Notes: generated by a model from the sequence alone, not told the origin. DNA of 49,614 bases from CAWUIO01 sp963922455 (GCA_963922455.1 CAWUIO010000042.1:1-49614), one strand, 5' to 3'. Positions 35,786 through 44,123 are shown, counted from the first letter of the stretch. Made by a program: numbers and translations.

Positions 35786-35916
35786 TTGGCTGAGGGATAG
35801 AGCGGCCTGTCTGAGCTCGTGGGGGCCTGCGCGGAAAGGCAGCGAGTAGCGAAAGCCCGACCCCGGCGCCACTCCCCGCCCTATCGGGACGAGATGAGAA
35901 CGCCGGGGGCAGCCCC
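35786..35916 (+). repeat. Dispersed hairpin repeat, copy G
   Basis: Forward copy beginning TTGGCTGAGGGATAGAGCGG. Terminal hairpin CCCCGGCG (35861-35868) / CGCCGGGG (35901-35908), then GCAGCCCC. It is almost identical to copy F up to the hairpin, then switches to the CCCCGGCG stem. It sits between convergent genes, 17 bases before the stop of the symporter gene. Confidence 0.95.
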
Positions 35917-35933
35917 ACTTCTTGGTTTCTTAA

Positions 35934-37421
35934 CTACACGTTTAATTCTTCGCCTTCACTTCTGGCAATCACCACGGCCCCGCAACTATCACTCCACACA
36001 TTGGTGGTGGTACGCAACATATCCAAGATACGGTCTACGGCCAGGATCATACCCAGGCCTTCCAGGGGTAGGCCCACCGCCGTCAAGATGACCGAAATCA
36101 TCACCAAACCGGCCATAGGAATACCCGCGGCCCCAATTGAGGCCAGAAGGGCGGTCATAATCACAATAATTTGATCTACAAGGCCCAGTTGAAAACCATA
36201 GGCTTGAGCAATATACATAGCGGCTACACATTCGTAAAGGGCTGTCCCATCCATATTGATGGTGGCTCCCAAAGGCAAGGTGAAACTGGTAACCCGATTA
36301 GAAACCCCACTTTTGTGTTCCACCGATTCCATCGTTAGGGGAAGGGTCGCACTAGAGGAGGAAGTAGAAAATGCGGTGAGTAAGGCATTCGTCATATTTC
36401 TTAAGTGGGCAAAAGGATTGGCCCTCCCCACAAATCGTACGATCAAAGGCAGGCTTACAAAAAAATGCACGCCTAAGGCTATAATAACCGTTACCATGTA
36501 CAAACCTAAACTCCCCGCCATAGCTGCTAGTGCTGCTTGGTTACCTGCTTGCTCAGCCACAGTCTTAGCCACGAGACCAAAGACCCCATACGGAGTAAAC
36601 TTGATGATAAACATGGTCATTTTCATCATAATGTCAAAGGTCGCGTTGAAGAACTTGGTCATCAAGCTTTGGTATTCATCACCGACTTGGGTTATGAAGT
36701 AGCCAAACAATATGGAAAAGAATATAATGGAAAGCATCTTCCCACTAGATAGGGCATCAAACACATTGGTCGGAATCATATTGAGCAAGGTAGAACCAAA
36801 AGACCCCCGGGCCGACTCCAAACCTTCAATCATCTCATGGTCGCCGATGGGTGCTCCGATTCCTGGCTGAAATAGATTAACGGCTATCAAACCCGTGCTT
36901 ATAGCCAAGACACTGGTAGACATATAATACATTAAGGTTTTCCCTCCTAAGCGGCCCAGACTTTCGCCTCCCCCCAGATTGGTAATCCCCGAAATGATGG
37001 AACTAAGGATCAGGGGGACAATAATCATTTTTAGGGCTCTTAAAAATATATCGCCCATCCAACTGATGTATAAGACAGGCTCAGACTTGGCAGCCTCGAT
37101 GATCATTTTCTTGAAGGTAGTTTTATCATAGGCTTCTTTGTCTAAGCCTTCTATAGCAAGTGCCTTGTATACAGACTCATCAAAACGCATTTCATTGGTG
37201 AAGGTTTGTCCATCCAAGCTTTGGAGTTTCTTCACATCATCGATTTGGAGTTGAGGCCCTTCGGGCTTGCCTTGACTATTTTTTTGTATAGCCTCCACCT
37301 GAGACTCCAAGTTTGTCCGAACCGTTTCATTGATCTGGTAGCGAGGCTTTAGTAGAAAACCAGCCCCTATGGCTAGTACCAAGGCAATGAGGATTTGCCA
37401 GTGCAGTGCAATTTTTTTCAT
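35934..37421 (-). CDS. Dicarboxylate/amino acid:cation symporter (DAACS family)
   Basis: 495 residues, integral inner-membrane protein. The family hallmarks are present: ALKMIIVPLILSSIISGITN, the serine-rich re-entrant hairpin TAFSTSSSSATLPLT, the TLPLGATINMDGTALY motif (NMDGT cation/substrate site), and GIPMAG..M in the second hairpin. Members import glutamate, aspartate or C4-dicarboxylates with Na+ or H+. An unusual feature is an extracytoplasmic insertion of about 95 charged residues between the first two membrane helices (about 28-125). Longer first loops are known in Bacteroidota homologues. Confidence 0.95.
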   Translation of the reverse strand: MKKIALHWQILIALVLAIGAGFLLKPRYQINETVRTNLESQVEAIQKNSQGKPEGPQLQIDDVKKLQSLDGQTFTNEMRFDESVYKALAIEGLDKEAYDKTTFKKMIIEAAKSEPVLYISWMGDIFLRALKMIIVPLILSSIISGITNLGGGESLGRLGGKTLMYYMSTSVLAISTGLIAVNLFQPGIGAPIGDHEMIEGLESARGSFGSTLLNMIPTNVFDALSSGKMLSIIFFSILFGYFITQVGDEYQSLMTKFFNATFDIMMKMTMFIIKFTPYGVFGLVAKTVAEQAGNQAALAAMAGSLGLYMVTVIIALGVHFFVSLPLIVRFVGRANPFAHLRNMTNALLTAFSTSSSSATLPLTMESVEHKSGVSNRVTSFTLPLGATINMDGTALYECVAAMYIAQAYGFQLGLVDQIIVIMTALLASIGAAGIPMAGLVMISVILTAVGLPLEGLGMILAVDRILDMLRTTTNVWSDSCGAVVIARSEGEELNV

Positions 37422-37479
37422 GTGTGTGGAAGTATCAATTTAAGATCTTGAATTTACAGATTTACTTACAATAAATAGC

Positions 37480-38211
37480 CTAATAAAGTACGCCTTGCTG
37501 CTTGGCTTGGGGGTGTAAGCAGAAGAAAACACTTCCGCCGGCGGTTAAAGTAGAAAGAAAAGTATACTCACGGCTCAATTGGGGGGTCCGTGCCTGATGG
37601 CTTGTGATAGGCTGCGCTCCTTTGAACAGGTTCACGGCTTCATAAAGCCTACCGTGTACGGGTTCACTCAACTCCATCCCCATCCGGGCCCGGTAGTGTT
37701 TTGGAAAATAGCGAAAAAGGTCCAAACCGTCCCAATAGCCTCCCCCTTGAAGTTGCTCGATGAGCGGGCCATACCTTTGCGTTTGCTGAGTAAACAATTG
37801 AATAACCGCCAAAGTCGCCAAACGAGCCCGTAAAGAGTCAGTCCCCTGCTCAAAATATTCTTGGTATTGGGGTGTCGCAAAAGAACGGGCATAATCGGGG
37901 TCATTGAGTAACTCCAGCATCCCAAATTGTTTCCCTCTTCTTTTTTCGGCCGCTCCTCGGGCCAAGGTATAGTTATACATGGAGTAGGCAATGGCAAAAG
38001 CCTCTTTCTCCATTTCCGAAATAGGATTGTACGGATTAATCTGCTCTACTACACTTTGTAAGGTAGATTCGGCATAAATGATTGCGGCAAAAGTCTGCAA
38101 CTGGGTCCCACTTAAATAGGGAATTTCTTCCTGCCCCACATATGCTTTGTCGGGCCCATTGGCCTGGGTATTGTACAGAGAGCCATCCGAACTAAATATG
38201 AGGCTTGCCAT
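37480..38211 (-). CDS. Paralogue 1 of an unrecognised cytoplasmic-type protein pair
   Basis: 243 residues, no signal peptide or membrane segment. It is clearly homologous over its whole length to the gene at 38409-39170. Shared blocks: SGTQLQTFAAIIYAES, NPISEMEKEAFAIAYSMYNY, ARLATLAVIQLF, YWDGLDLFRYFPKHYRARMG, ELSEPVHGRLYEAV and FLSTLTAGGSVFFCLHPQA. The segment AAIIYAES...EMEKEAFAIAYSMYNY faintly recalls the glutamate-containing first helices of SleB-type cell-wall hydrolases, but I cannot confirm this. It starts 62 bases after repeat H. Function unknown; possibilities include a toxin-like or wall-active effector exported without a signal peptide. Confidence 0.75.
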   Translation of the reverse strand: MASLIFSSDGSLYNTQANGPDKAYVGQEEIPYLSGTQLQTFAAIIYAESTLQSVVEQINPYNPISEMEKEAFAIAYSMYNYTLARGAAEKRRGKQFGMLELLNDPDYARSFATPQYQEYFEQGTDSLRARLATLAVIQLFTQQTQRYGPLIEQLQGGGYWDGLDLFRYFPKHYRARMGMELSEPVHGRLYEAVNLFKGAQPITSHQARTPQLSREYTFLSTLTAGGSVFFCLHPQAKQQGVLY

Positions 38212-38272
38212 ATTGCCTTTGCTTTAAGGTAGGTCTTGGTTTAGATCAATTTGCCTTAATAATGTATAATTT

Positions 38273-38400
38273 GGGGCTTGCTCGCGTATCCAATTTGCTA
38301 ATAAATGCCAAATGTACCCGCGCGAGCCGGGCTGTCGCTACTCGCCGGCCATCCCCCGGCCAGCGGCGGGCTCAAACAGGCCGCTCCATCCCTAAGCCAA
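38273..38400 (-). repeat. Dispersed hairpin repeat, copy H
   Basis: Reverse copy starting GGGGCTTGCTCGCG and ending CCGCTCCATCCCTAAGCCAA. Terminal hairpin GCTCGCG (38280-38286) / CGCGAGC (38321-38327), a stem sequence unique to this copy. The second stem, GGCC pairs around CCATCCCCC, is also a variant. It lies exactly between two paralogous genes. Confidence 0.92.
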
Positions 38401-38408
38401 AAAACGTT

Positions 38409-39170
38409 CTACCAAGTAATCCCTGCTTGTATGGCCTGGTCATGCAGTCGGAAGAAAATAGAACCTCCATAGCCCATCATCGACATAAACGTAAAGTTTC
38501 TACCATTTTTGGGTGGGTTTGCCGCTGTTGACTCAATGATGTGGGTCCCTCGGGTGGAGGTTAAGCGGCTGTATAAACGGCCATGGTTCGGGTTAGAGAG
38601 TTCAAAGCCCTGTTTGGCTCGGTAGTGGGCCCGATATCGGGTAAATAAATCCATGCCGTCCCAATACATGGTCGGGTGGGGTGTATTATTACCCGCGTTT
38701 TGCATCACTTCCTGCATAGGGGGTGTAGGTTGGTGCATCAGGGCAAATAAATTGATTACCGCCAAGGTGGAAAGTCTTCTTCTTTCCGGATCACCGCTGT
38801 TGGGGTGGCCAAAATATTCGTGGTGGGCAGGGCTATTAATTCCGTGGGTATAGCTGCTATCTACTAATAGTTCTCTCAAACCATAGCGTTTATTGGCACG
38901 TTTAAACGCTGCGCCTTTTGCCTTAGCGTAGCTAAACATGGTCAGGGCGATGGCAAAGGTTTCCTTTTCCATTTCAGCAATGGGGTTGGCATAGCCCATC
39001 TGTTGTAAGAGACCTACTCCGCCGGCTTCAGAATAAACAATGGCAGCATATTGTTGCAATTGTGAACCACGGATAAAGGGAACCGGATGGTCAGCAATCC
39101 TGGCAACGTCCTCTCCCTGTTGGGATACGTTTTGCAAGTTGCCATTCATGTCGTAGAAGAGTGTGGCCAT
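38409..39170 (-). CDS. Paralogue 2 of an unrecognised cytoplasmic-type protein pair
   Basis: 253 residues, no signal peptide. Same family as 37480-38211. Conserved blocks: RGSQLQQYAAIVYSEAGG, NPIAEMEKETFAIALTMFSY, RYGLRELLVDSSYTHGIN, HHEYFGHP, RRLSTLAVINLF, YWDGMDLFTRYRAHYRAKQG, NHGRLYSRL and FMSMMGYGGSIFFRLHDQA. It differs from paralogue 1 by insertions rich in P, H and N around 160-170. The conserved YSEA/YAES glutamate and the YWDG and HGRLY motifs are candidate functional positions. The stop lies 8 bases upstream of repeat H. I do not recognise a database family. Confidence 0.78.
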   Translation of the reverse strand: MATLFYDMNGNLQNVSQQGEDVARIADHPVPFIRGSQLQQYAAIVYSEAGGVGLLQQMGYANPIAEMEKETFAIALTMFSYAKAKGAAFKRANKRYGLRELLVDSSYTHGINSPAHHEYFGHPNSGDPERRRLSTLAVINLFALMHQPTPPMQEVMQNAGNNTPHPTMYWDGMDLFTRYRAHYRAKQGFELSNPNHGRLYSRLTSTRGTHIIESTAANPPKNGRNFTFMSMMGYGGSIFFRLHDQAIQAGITW

Positions 39171-39227
39171 AGTCTAAATTTGTAGGGGTTAAAATCGCTC
39201 AATTTTACAAATTTATGCTTAATTAAG

Positions 39228-39251
39228 AAAAAAACTGCCCTTTAACGGGCA
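39228..39251 (-). terminator. Intrinsic terminator after DUF3467 gene
   Basis: On the minus strand TGCCC, loop GTTAAA, GGGCA is followed directly by T7. It begins about 42 bases after the DUF3467 stop at 39293. Confidence 0.7.
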
Positions 39252-39292
39252 ATAATTTTCTTAAAGCCTGACTCTTGGCCAGAAATTAGGTA

Positions 39293-39622
39293 TTAAGCTT
39301 CTCCTACCGTACCGCCAAAATTGAGGGGTAGGTTAAATCCAGATTCAGGGTTTTCGTGGATAGACCCATTTTTCTCTTCAAACTTCCGAATATTATCTTG
39401 AAGGGCGCTTACCAATCGCTTGGCGTGCTCTGGAGTAATAATAATCCGGGCTTTCACCTTGGCCTTAGGCATCCCAGGGACCATACGGATGAAATCAACA
39501 AAGAATTCGCTATTGGAATGGGCAATCATAGCCAGGTTAGAATACATTCCTTCAGCGACTTCTTCGGAAAGCTCAATGTTTATTTGATTTTTTTTAGGGG
39601 TAGGATTTTCCTTAGCAGGCAT
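39293..39622 (-). CDS. DUF3467 protein
   Basis: 109 residues, cytoplasmic. Almost the entire length matches DUF3467: NQINIELSEEVAEGMYSNLA, HSNSEFFVDFIRMVPGMPKA, VKARIIITPEHAKRLVSAL, DNIRKFEEKNG. Family members are common immediately downstream of rpoC in Bacteroidota; their role is unknown. The linkage to RNA polymerase genes is conserved here, but a strong terminator sits between rpoC and this ATG, leaving 26 bases. Confidence 0.92.
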   Translation of the reverse strand: MPAKENPTPKKNQINIELSEEVAEGMYSNLAMIAHSNSEFFVDFIRMVPGMPKAKVKARIIITPEHAKRLVSALQDNIRKFEEKNGSIHENPESGFNLPLNFGGTVGEA

Positions 39623-39648
39623 TTGTTTTAGGGTCTAAGAAGTAAAAA

Positions 39649-39675
39649 AACTACCGGAGTTTTACTCCGGTAGTT
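39649..39675 (-). terminator. Strong intrinsic terminator after rpoC
   Basis: Perfect 10-bp stem CTACCGGAGT (39651-39660) / ACTCCGGTAG (39664-39673), loop of 3, extended by A-T pairs, followed on the minus strand by T7. It starts 12 bases after the rpoC stop. Confidence 0.9.
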
Positions 39676-39687
39676 ATAGATTCCAGA

Positions 39688-42600
39688 TTATTTAGGAATA
39701 GCTTCCTCAACAGGTTCTTCAATAATCCCCTGTCTTTCGGCCATTCTTTGATATTCTTCGGCCGACATTACATTGAGGTCTTCGTAACGTCTTAGTCCGG
39801 TTCCCGCTGGGATCAAGTGCCCCACGATTACGTTTTCTTTCAAACCTATTAAGTAATCAGCTTTACCGGTGATTGCCGCTTCGCTCAATACTTTGGTTGT
39901 TTCCTGGAAGGAAGCAGCCGAGATAAAGCTGTCAGTTCCCAGAGAAGACTGGGTAATCCCTTGCAGGGTAGGTCGAGAAACTGCAGGTTCTGCTTCCCGG
40001 ACCTTGACTGTTTTAAGGTCCTTACGCTTCAAGCTTGAGTTTTCGTCTCTTAAAGTCCGGGCTGATACAATCTGTCCAGGTTTGAAACGCTCGGAATCCC
40101 CAGCATCTACCACCACTTTTTTATCCAAGATGGAGTCATTCTCTTCCCGGAAAGTAAACTTGTCTACTACTTGCCCAGGCAAGAAGTTTGTATCTCCCGG
40201 CTCAATGATTTCAACTTTCTGCATCATTTGGCGAACAATCACCTCAATGTGCTTATCATTGATTTTCACCCCTTGTAGGCGGTAAACTTCCTGGATCTCA
40301 TTAACCAAATATTCTTGAACTGCCGTGGGTCCTTTGATGGATAGAATATCAGATGGGGTAATAGCTCCATCAGAAAGTGGTTGTCCTGCTTTCACAAAGT
40401 CATTATCCTGTACTAAGATATGCTTAGATAAAGGCACCAAGTAACGCTTCTTCACTCCATCTTTTGATTCAATAAAGATTTCCTGATTACCCCGTTTGAT
40501 GTTACCGTAGGTAACGACCCCATCAATTTCGCTCACAACTGCTGGGTTAGAAGGGTTTCGAGCTTCAAATAGCTCCGTTACCCTAGGTAGACCCCCAGTG
40601 ATATCTCGGGTTTTACCCATGGTTCGTGGAATTTTAGCAAGCACAAAACCAGGAGTAATCTTTTTACCTTCACTTACAGCAATACGGGCCCCAACTGGCA
40701 GATTGTAATTCTTAGTGGTTTCTTCATCACCTGTATTCACACGAATGGCCGGGTTTTTCGTCTTATCCTTGGTATCAATAATTACTTTTTCCCGGAAACC
40801 CGTTTGCTCATCGGCTTCTTCCTTACACGTAATGCTCTCTTCAATAGACTCATACTCAATGCTACCATTGATTTCGGACATAATCACAGCGTGATACGGA
40901 TCCCATTCACAGATCACATCTCCTTTTTTCACTTTATCCCCTACCTTCACACGCATATAAGCCCCGTACGGAACGTTGTTGGAGATAAGGGTTGTTTTGC
41001 CATCATTCGAGTTAATCTTCACTTCGCCGGAGCGCCCCATCACGATGGTCACGGCATTACCTTCGGGATCTTCTCCTTGAACTGTACGTAGATCTTCAAA
41101 GTCTATAACTCCGTCAAACTTGGCAAAGATTGAGGCATCGGTTGCCACGTTGGAAGCGGTACCCCCTACGTGGAAAGTACGAAGTGTCAACTGAGTACCT
41201 GGCTCCCCAATAGATTGGGCGGCGATTACTCCAACAGCTTCTCCGGTGTGGGCTATTTTGCCCGTAGCCAAGTTACGACCGTAACATTTTTTACAAACCC
41301 CGTGACGGGTTTCGCACGTGAGGACCGAACGGATATCAATTGACTCAATGCTCGTCTCATCGATTCTTTGAGCAATCAGTTCTGTAATTTCATCTCCTGA
41401 CTCTAGAATAAGTTCATCGGTAAGAGGATCAATTACATCGTGAACTGAAACGCGTCCCAGGATTCGTTCCGATAAAGGTTCTACGATATCTTCATTATCC
41501 TTGAGAGCCGTAATTGTGATACCCCGTAAAGTACCGCAATCATCTTCGGTAACGATCACATCTTGCGCCACATCCACCAAACGACGGGTTAGATAACCGG
41601 CATCAGCGGTTTTCAAAGCTGTATCGGCCAGACCTTTCCGGGCCCCGTGAGTAGAGATGAAGTACTCAATTACATCCAAACCTTCTTTAAAGTTGGAGAT
41701 AATGGGGTTTTCAATAATTTCCCCAACTGATCCCATCAAGTTCTTCTGAGGTTTGGCCATCAATCCCCTCATTCCTCCCAACTGACGAATCTGCTCTCGT
41801 GAACCACGGGCTCCGGAGTGCATCATCATATAAATTGGATTAAACCCTTTTTGGTCTTCCTCCAATTGCTTCATCAAGATTTTGGTTATCTCTGAGTTAA
41901 TTTTGGTCCAGGCATCAATAACCTTATTGTAGCGCTCATTATCTGTAATAAGCCCCATTTGGTATTGACTGGTAACCTCATCCACTTCCTCCTTCGCTTT
42001 CACAATCAGCCCATTTTTTTCGGAAGGGACTACGACATCCCCTAGTCCGATTGAAAGCCCTCCTTTATAGGCTGTTTGGAAACCAAGTGTCTTGATATCA
42101 TCTAAGAATTTAGCTGTCCGCGCAATATCCGTGTATTTAAATACCCGAGAAATTACTTGGCGTAGCTTCTTCTTAGTTAGCAATTCGTTTACAAACCCTA
42201 CTTCATCGGGTACATATAAGTTAAAGACTACCCGACCTGCTACGGTTTCAATTATTTTTTCAACCAGTTCGTCGTTTTCATCCCTTACCATCACCTTCAC
42301 CTTGATATGGGCATTTTTGGAGATTGTCCCTTCATTTAAGGCAATCGTCACCTCCTCGGTACCGTAGAAGGTCATACCTTCTCCGTTTACCACATCATCT
42401 GGCGTGCTTTTCCGTCCTTTACTCAAATAATAGAGGCCCAATACCATATCCTGGGAAGGTACAGCAATGGGTGATCCATTGGCCGGGCTCAAAATATTGT
42501 GCGAAGAAAGCATCAAAATAGAAGCTTCCATAATCGCGTGGTGCCCCAAGGGTACGTGAACTGCCATTTGGTCACCATCAAAATCCGCGTTAAAAGCCGT

Positions 42601-44004
42601 ACAAGCTAGCGGGTGTAACTGGATAGCTTTCCCCTCAATAAGTTTCGGTTGGAAAGCCTGAATACCCAATCGGTGCAGGGTTGGAGCCCGGTTAAGCATA
42701 ACAGGGTGCCCTTTCAGTACGTTTTCCAAAATATCCCAAACTACCGGATCTTTGCGGTCTACGATTTTTTTAGCCGACTTAACCGTTTTTACAATTCCTC
42801 GCTCAATCAGCTTACGGATGATGAAAGGTTTGAAAAGCTCGGCTGCCATATTTTTAGGAAGGCCACACTCGTGTAGCTTCAATTCGGGGCCTACTACGAT
42901 TACCGAACGACCGGAATAGTCTACCCGCTTTCCTAAGAGATTTTGACGGAAACGGCCTTGCTTCCCTTTCAACATATCTGAGAGAGACTTCAACGCTCGG
43001 TTACCATCAGCGCGGACAGCATTCACTTTACGTGAATTATCAAATAGGGAATCAACGGCTTCCTGCAACATCCTTTTTTCATTACGAAGGATTACTTCTG
43101 GGGCTTTGATTTCAATCAAGCGCTTCAAACGATTATTTCGGATAATTACCCGACGGTATAAATCGTTCAAATCAGAAGTAGCAAACCGGCCACCATCTAG
43201 AGGTACCAAAGGACGTAATTCTGGGGGAATAACCGGTACCATTTTGATAATCATCCATTCCGGATTGTTTTGTACCCGGGTTTGCGCGTCACGAAATGCT
43301 TCTACCACTCTCAGGCGCTTCAAAGCTTCAGCTTTACGCTGTTGAGACTTTTCACTAGATGCGGAGTGACGTAATTGTGCCGATAGATCATCTAGTTGAA
43401 GGCGAGAAAGCATCATGTTTAATGCTTCGGCCCCCATTTTGGCGATAAACTTATTCGGGTCATCGTCATCCAACATTTGATTTTCCCGAGGAAGTTTGTC
43501 TGTTATGTCCAGATATTCATCTTCAGTAAGAAAATCTAAATTGCTAATTCCGTCCGCTTCGGTGATACCCGGTTGGATGACCACATAGCGTTCGTAATAA
43601 ATAATCTGATCCAATTTCTTGGTTGGTAGACCAAGCAAATAGCCAATTTTGTTAGGTAATGAACGGAAATACCAAATATGGACAACTGGTACTACCAATT
43701 CAATATGTCCCATCCGTTCTCGGCGAACCTTCTTCTCGGTAACCTCCACCCCACAACGATCGCAGATGATCCCTTTATATCGTATTCGTTTATACTTACC
43801 ACAATGGCATTCCCAATCTTTAACCGGGCCAAAAATTCGTTCACAGAACAGGCCTCCCATCTCCGGCTTATAAGTCCGATAGTTGATGGTTTCAGGCTGG
43901 GTTACTTCTCCATATGACGAGTCCAAAATAGACTCTGGAGAAGCTAGGCTGATTGTAACTTTCTTGAAGTCATTGGTAAGCTTTTTGTTTTTTCTGAATG
44001 CCAT
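39688..44004 (-). CDS. rpoC: DNA-directed RNA polymerase subunit beta'
   Basis: 1438 residues, normal for Bacteroidota. N-terminal zinc-binding site CHCGKYKRIRYKGIICDRC, the lid/rudder region, the absolutely conserved catalytic NADFDGDQ at 472-479 (Mg2+ aspartates), bridge helix and trigger loop region (LRTFHVGGTAS), and the second zinc site CETRHGVCKKCYGR. Together with beta, alpha and omega it forms core RNA polymerase. The spacer from rpoB is 132 bases and folds into two hairpins. Confidence 0.99.
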   Translation of the reverse strand: MAFRKNKKLTNDFKKVTISLASPESILDSSYGEVTQPETINYRTYKPEMGGLFCERIFGPVKDWECHCGKYKRIRYKGIICDRCGVEVTEKKVRRERMGHIELVVPVVHIWYFRSLPNKIGYLLGLPTKKLDQIIYYERYVVIQPGITEADGISNLDFLTEDEYLDITDKLPRENQMLDDDDPNKFIAKMGAEALNMMLSRLQLDDLSAQLRHSASSEKSQQRKAEALKRLRVVEAFRDAQTRVQNNPEWMIIKMVPVIPPELRPLVPLDGGRFATSDLNDLYRRVIIRNNRLKRLIEIKAPEVILRNEKRMLQEAVDSLFDNSRKVNAVRADGNRALKSLSDMLKGKQGRFRQNLLGKRVDYSGRSVIVVGPELKLHECGLPKNMAAELFKPFIIRKLIERGIVKTVKSAKKIVDRKDPVVWDILENVLKGHPVMLNRAPTLHRLGIQAFQPKLIEGKAIQLHPLACTAFNADFDGDQMAVHVPLGHHAIMEASILMLSSHNILSPANGSPIAVPSQDMVLGLYYLSKGRKSTPDDVVNGEGMTFYGTEEVTIALNEGTISKNAHIKVKVMVRDENDELVEKIIETVAGRVVFNLYVPDEVGFVNELLTKKKLRQVISRVFKYTDIARTAKFLDDIKTLGFQTAYKGGLSIGLGDVVVPSEKNGLIVKAKEEVDEVTSQYQMGLITDNERYNKVIDAWTKINSEITKILMKQLEEDQKGFNPIYMMMHSGARGSREQIRQLGGMRGLMAKPQKNLMGSVGEIIENPIISNFKEGLDVIEYFISTHGARKGLADTALKTADAGYLTRRLVDVAQDVIVTEDDCGTLRGITITALKDNEDIVEPLSERILGRVSVHDVIDPLTDELILESGDEITELIAQRIDETSIESIDIRSVLTCETRHGVCKKCYGRNLATGKIAHTGEAVGVIAAQSIGEPGTQLTLRTFHVGGTASNVATDASIFAKFDGVIDFEDLRTVQGEDPEGNAVTIVMGRSGEVKINSNDGKTTLISNNVPYGAYMRVKVGDKVKKGDVICEWDPYHAVIMSEINGSIEYESIEESITCKEEADEQTGFREKVIIDTKDKTKNPAIRVNTGDEETTKNYNLPVGARIAVSEGKKITPGFVLAKIPRTMGKTRDITGGLPRVTELFEARNPSNPAVVSEIDGVVTYGNIKRGNQEIFIESKDGVKKRYLVPLSKHILVQDNDFVKAGQPLSDGAITPSDILSIKGPTAVQEYLVNEIQEVYRLQGVKINDKHIEVIVRQMMQKVEIIEPGDTNFLPGQVVDKFTFREENDSILDKKVVVDAGDSERFKPGQIVSARTLRDENSSLKRKDLKTVKVREAEPAVSRPTLQGITQSSLGTDSFISAASFQETTKVLSEAAITGKADYLIGLKENVIVGHLIPAGTGLRRYEDLNVMSAEEYQRMAERQGIIEEPVEEAIPK

Positions 44005-44048
44005 CAGTTAATTGATTTAATGATTTAATGCTTGTTGGAAAGAATCCC

Positions 44049-44123
44049 AAGCTTAGTATGATTCCTAAGCTTTAGCGATAACCTCTTGGGGGAGCAGGCC
44101 TAATAGGCCTGCACGTAAAGAGG
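44049..44123 (-). other. Two stem-loops in the rpoB-rpoC spacer
   Basis: In transcript order the first structure is GCAGGCC-TATTA-GGCCTGC (44094-44112), nested within an outer CCTCTT/AAGAGG pairing (44082-44087 with 44118-44123). The second is AAGCTTAG/CTAAGCTT (44049-44056 with 44065-44072). Neither has a following U-run, so they are unlikely to be terminators. They could be an RNase processing site or an RNA-level control between beta and beta' translation. Confidence 0.6.

Noticed and set aside
35733..36231. Several frames on both strands around repeat G and the symporter end
   Set aside because: They are translations of the dispersed repeat or antisense to the symporter gene.
4586..38400. 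The dispersed repeats as a CRISPR array or as transcription terminators
   Set aside because: Copies are kilobases apart, in both orientations, not regularly spaced, and several lie upstream of or divergent to genes; the hairpins lack U-runs.
38205..38531. 108-residue plus-strand frame
   Set aside because: It runs through repeat H and the antisense of a paralogue gene; it contains the repeat-derived AQTGRSIP peptide.
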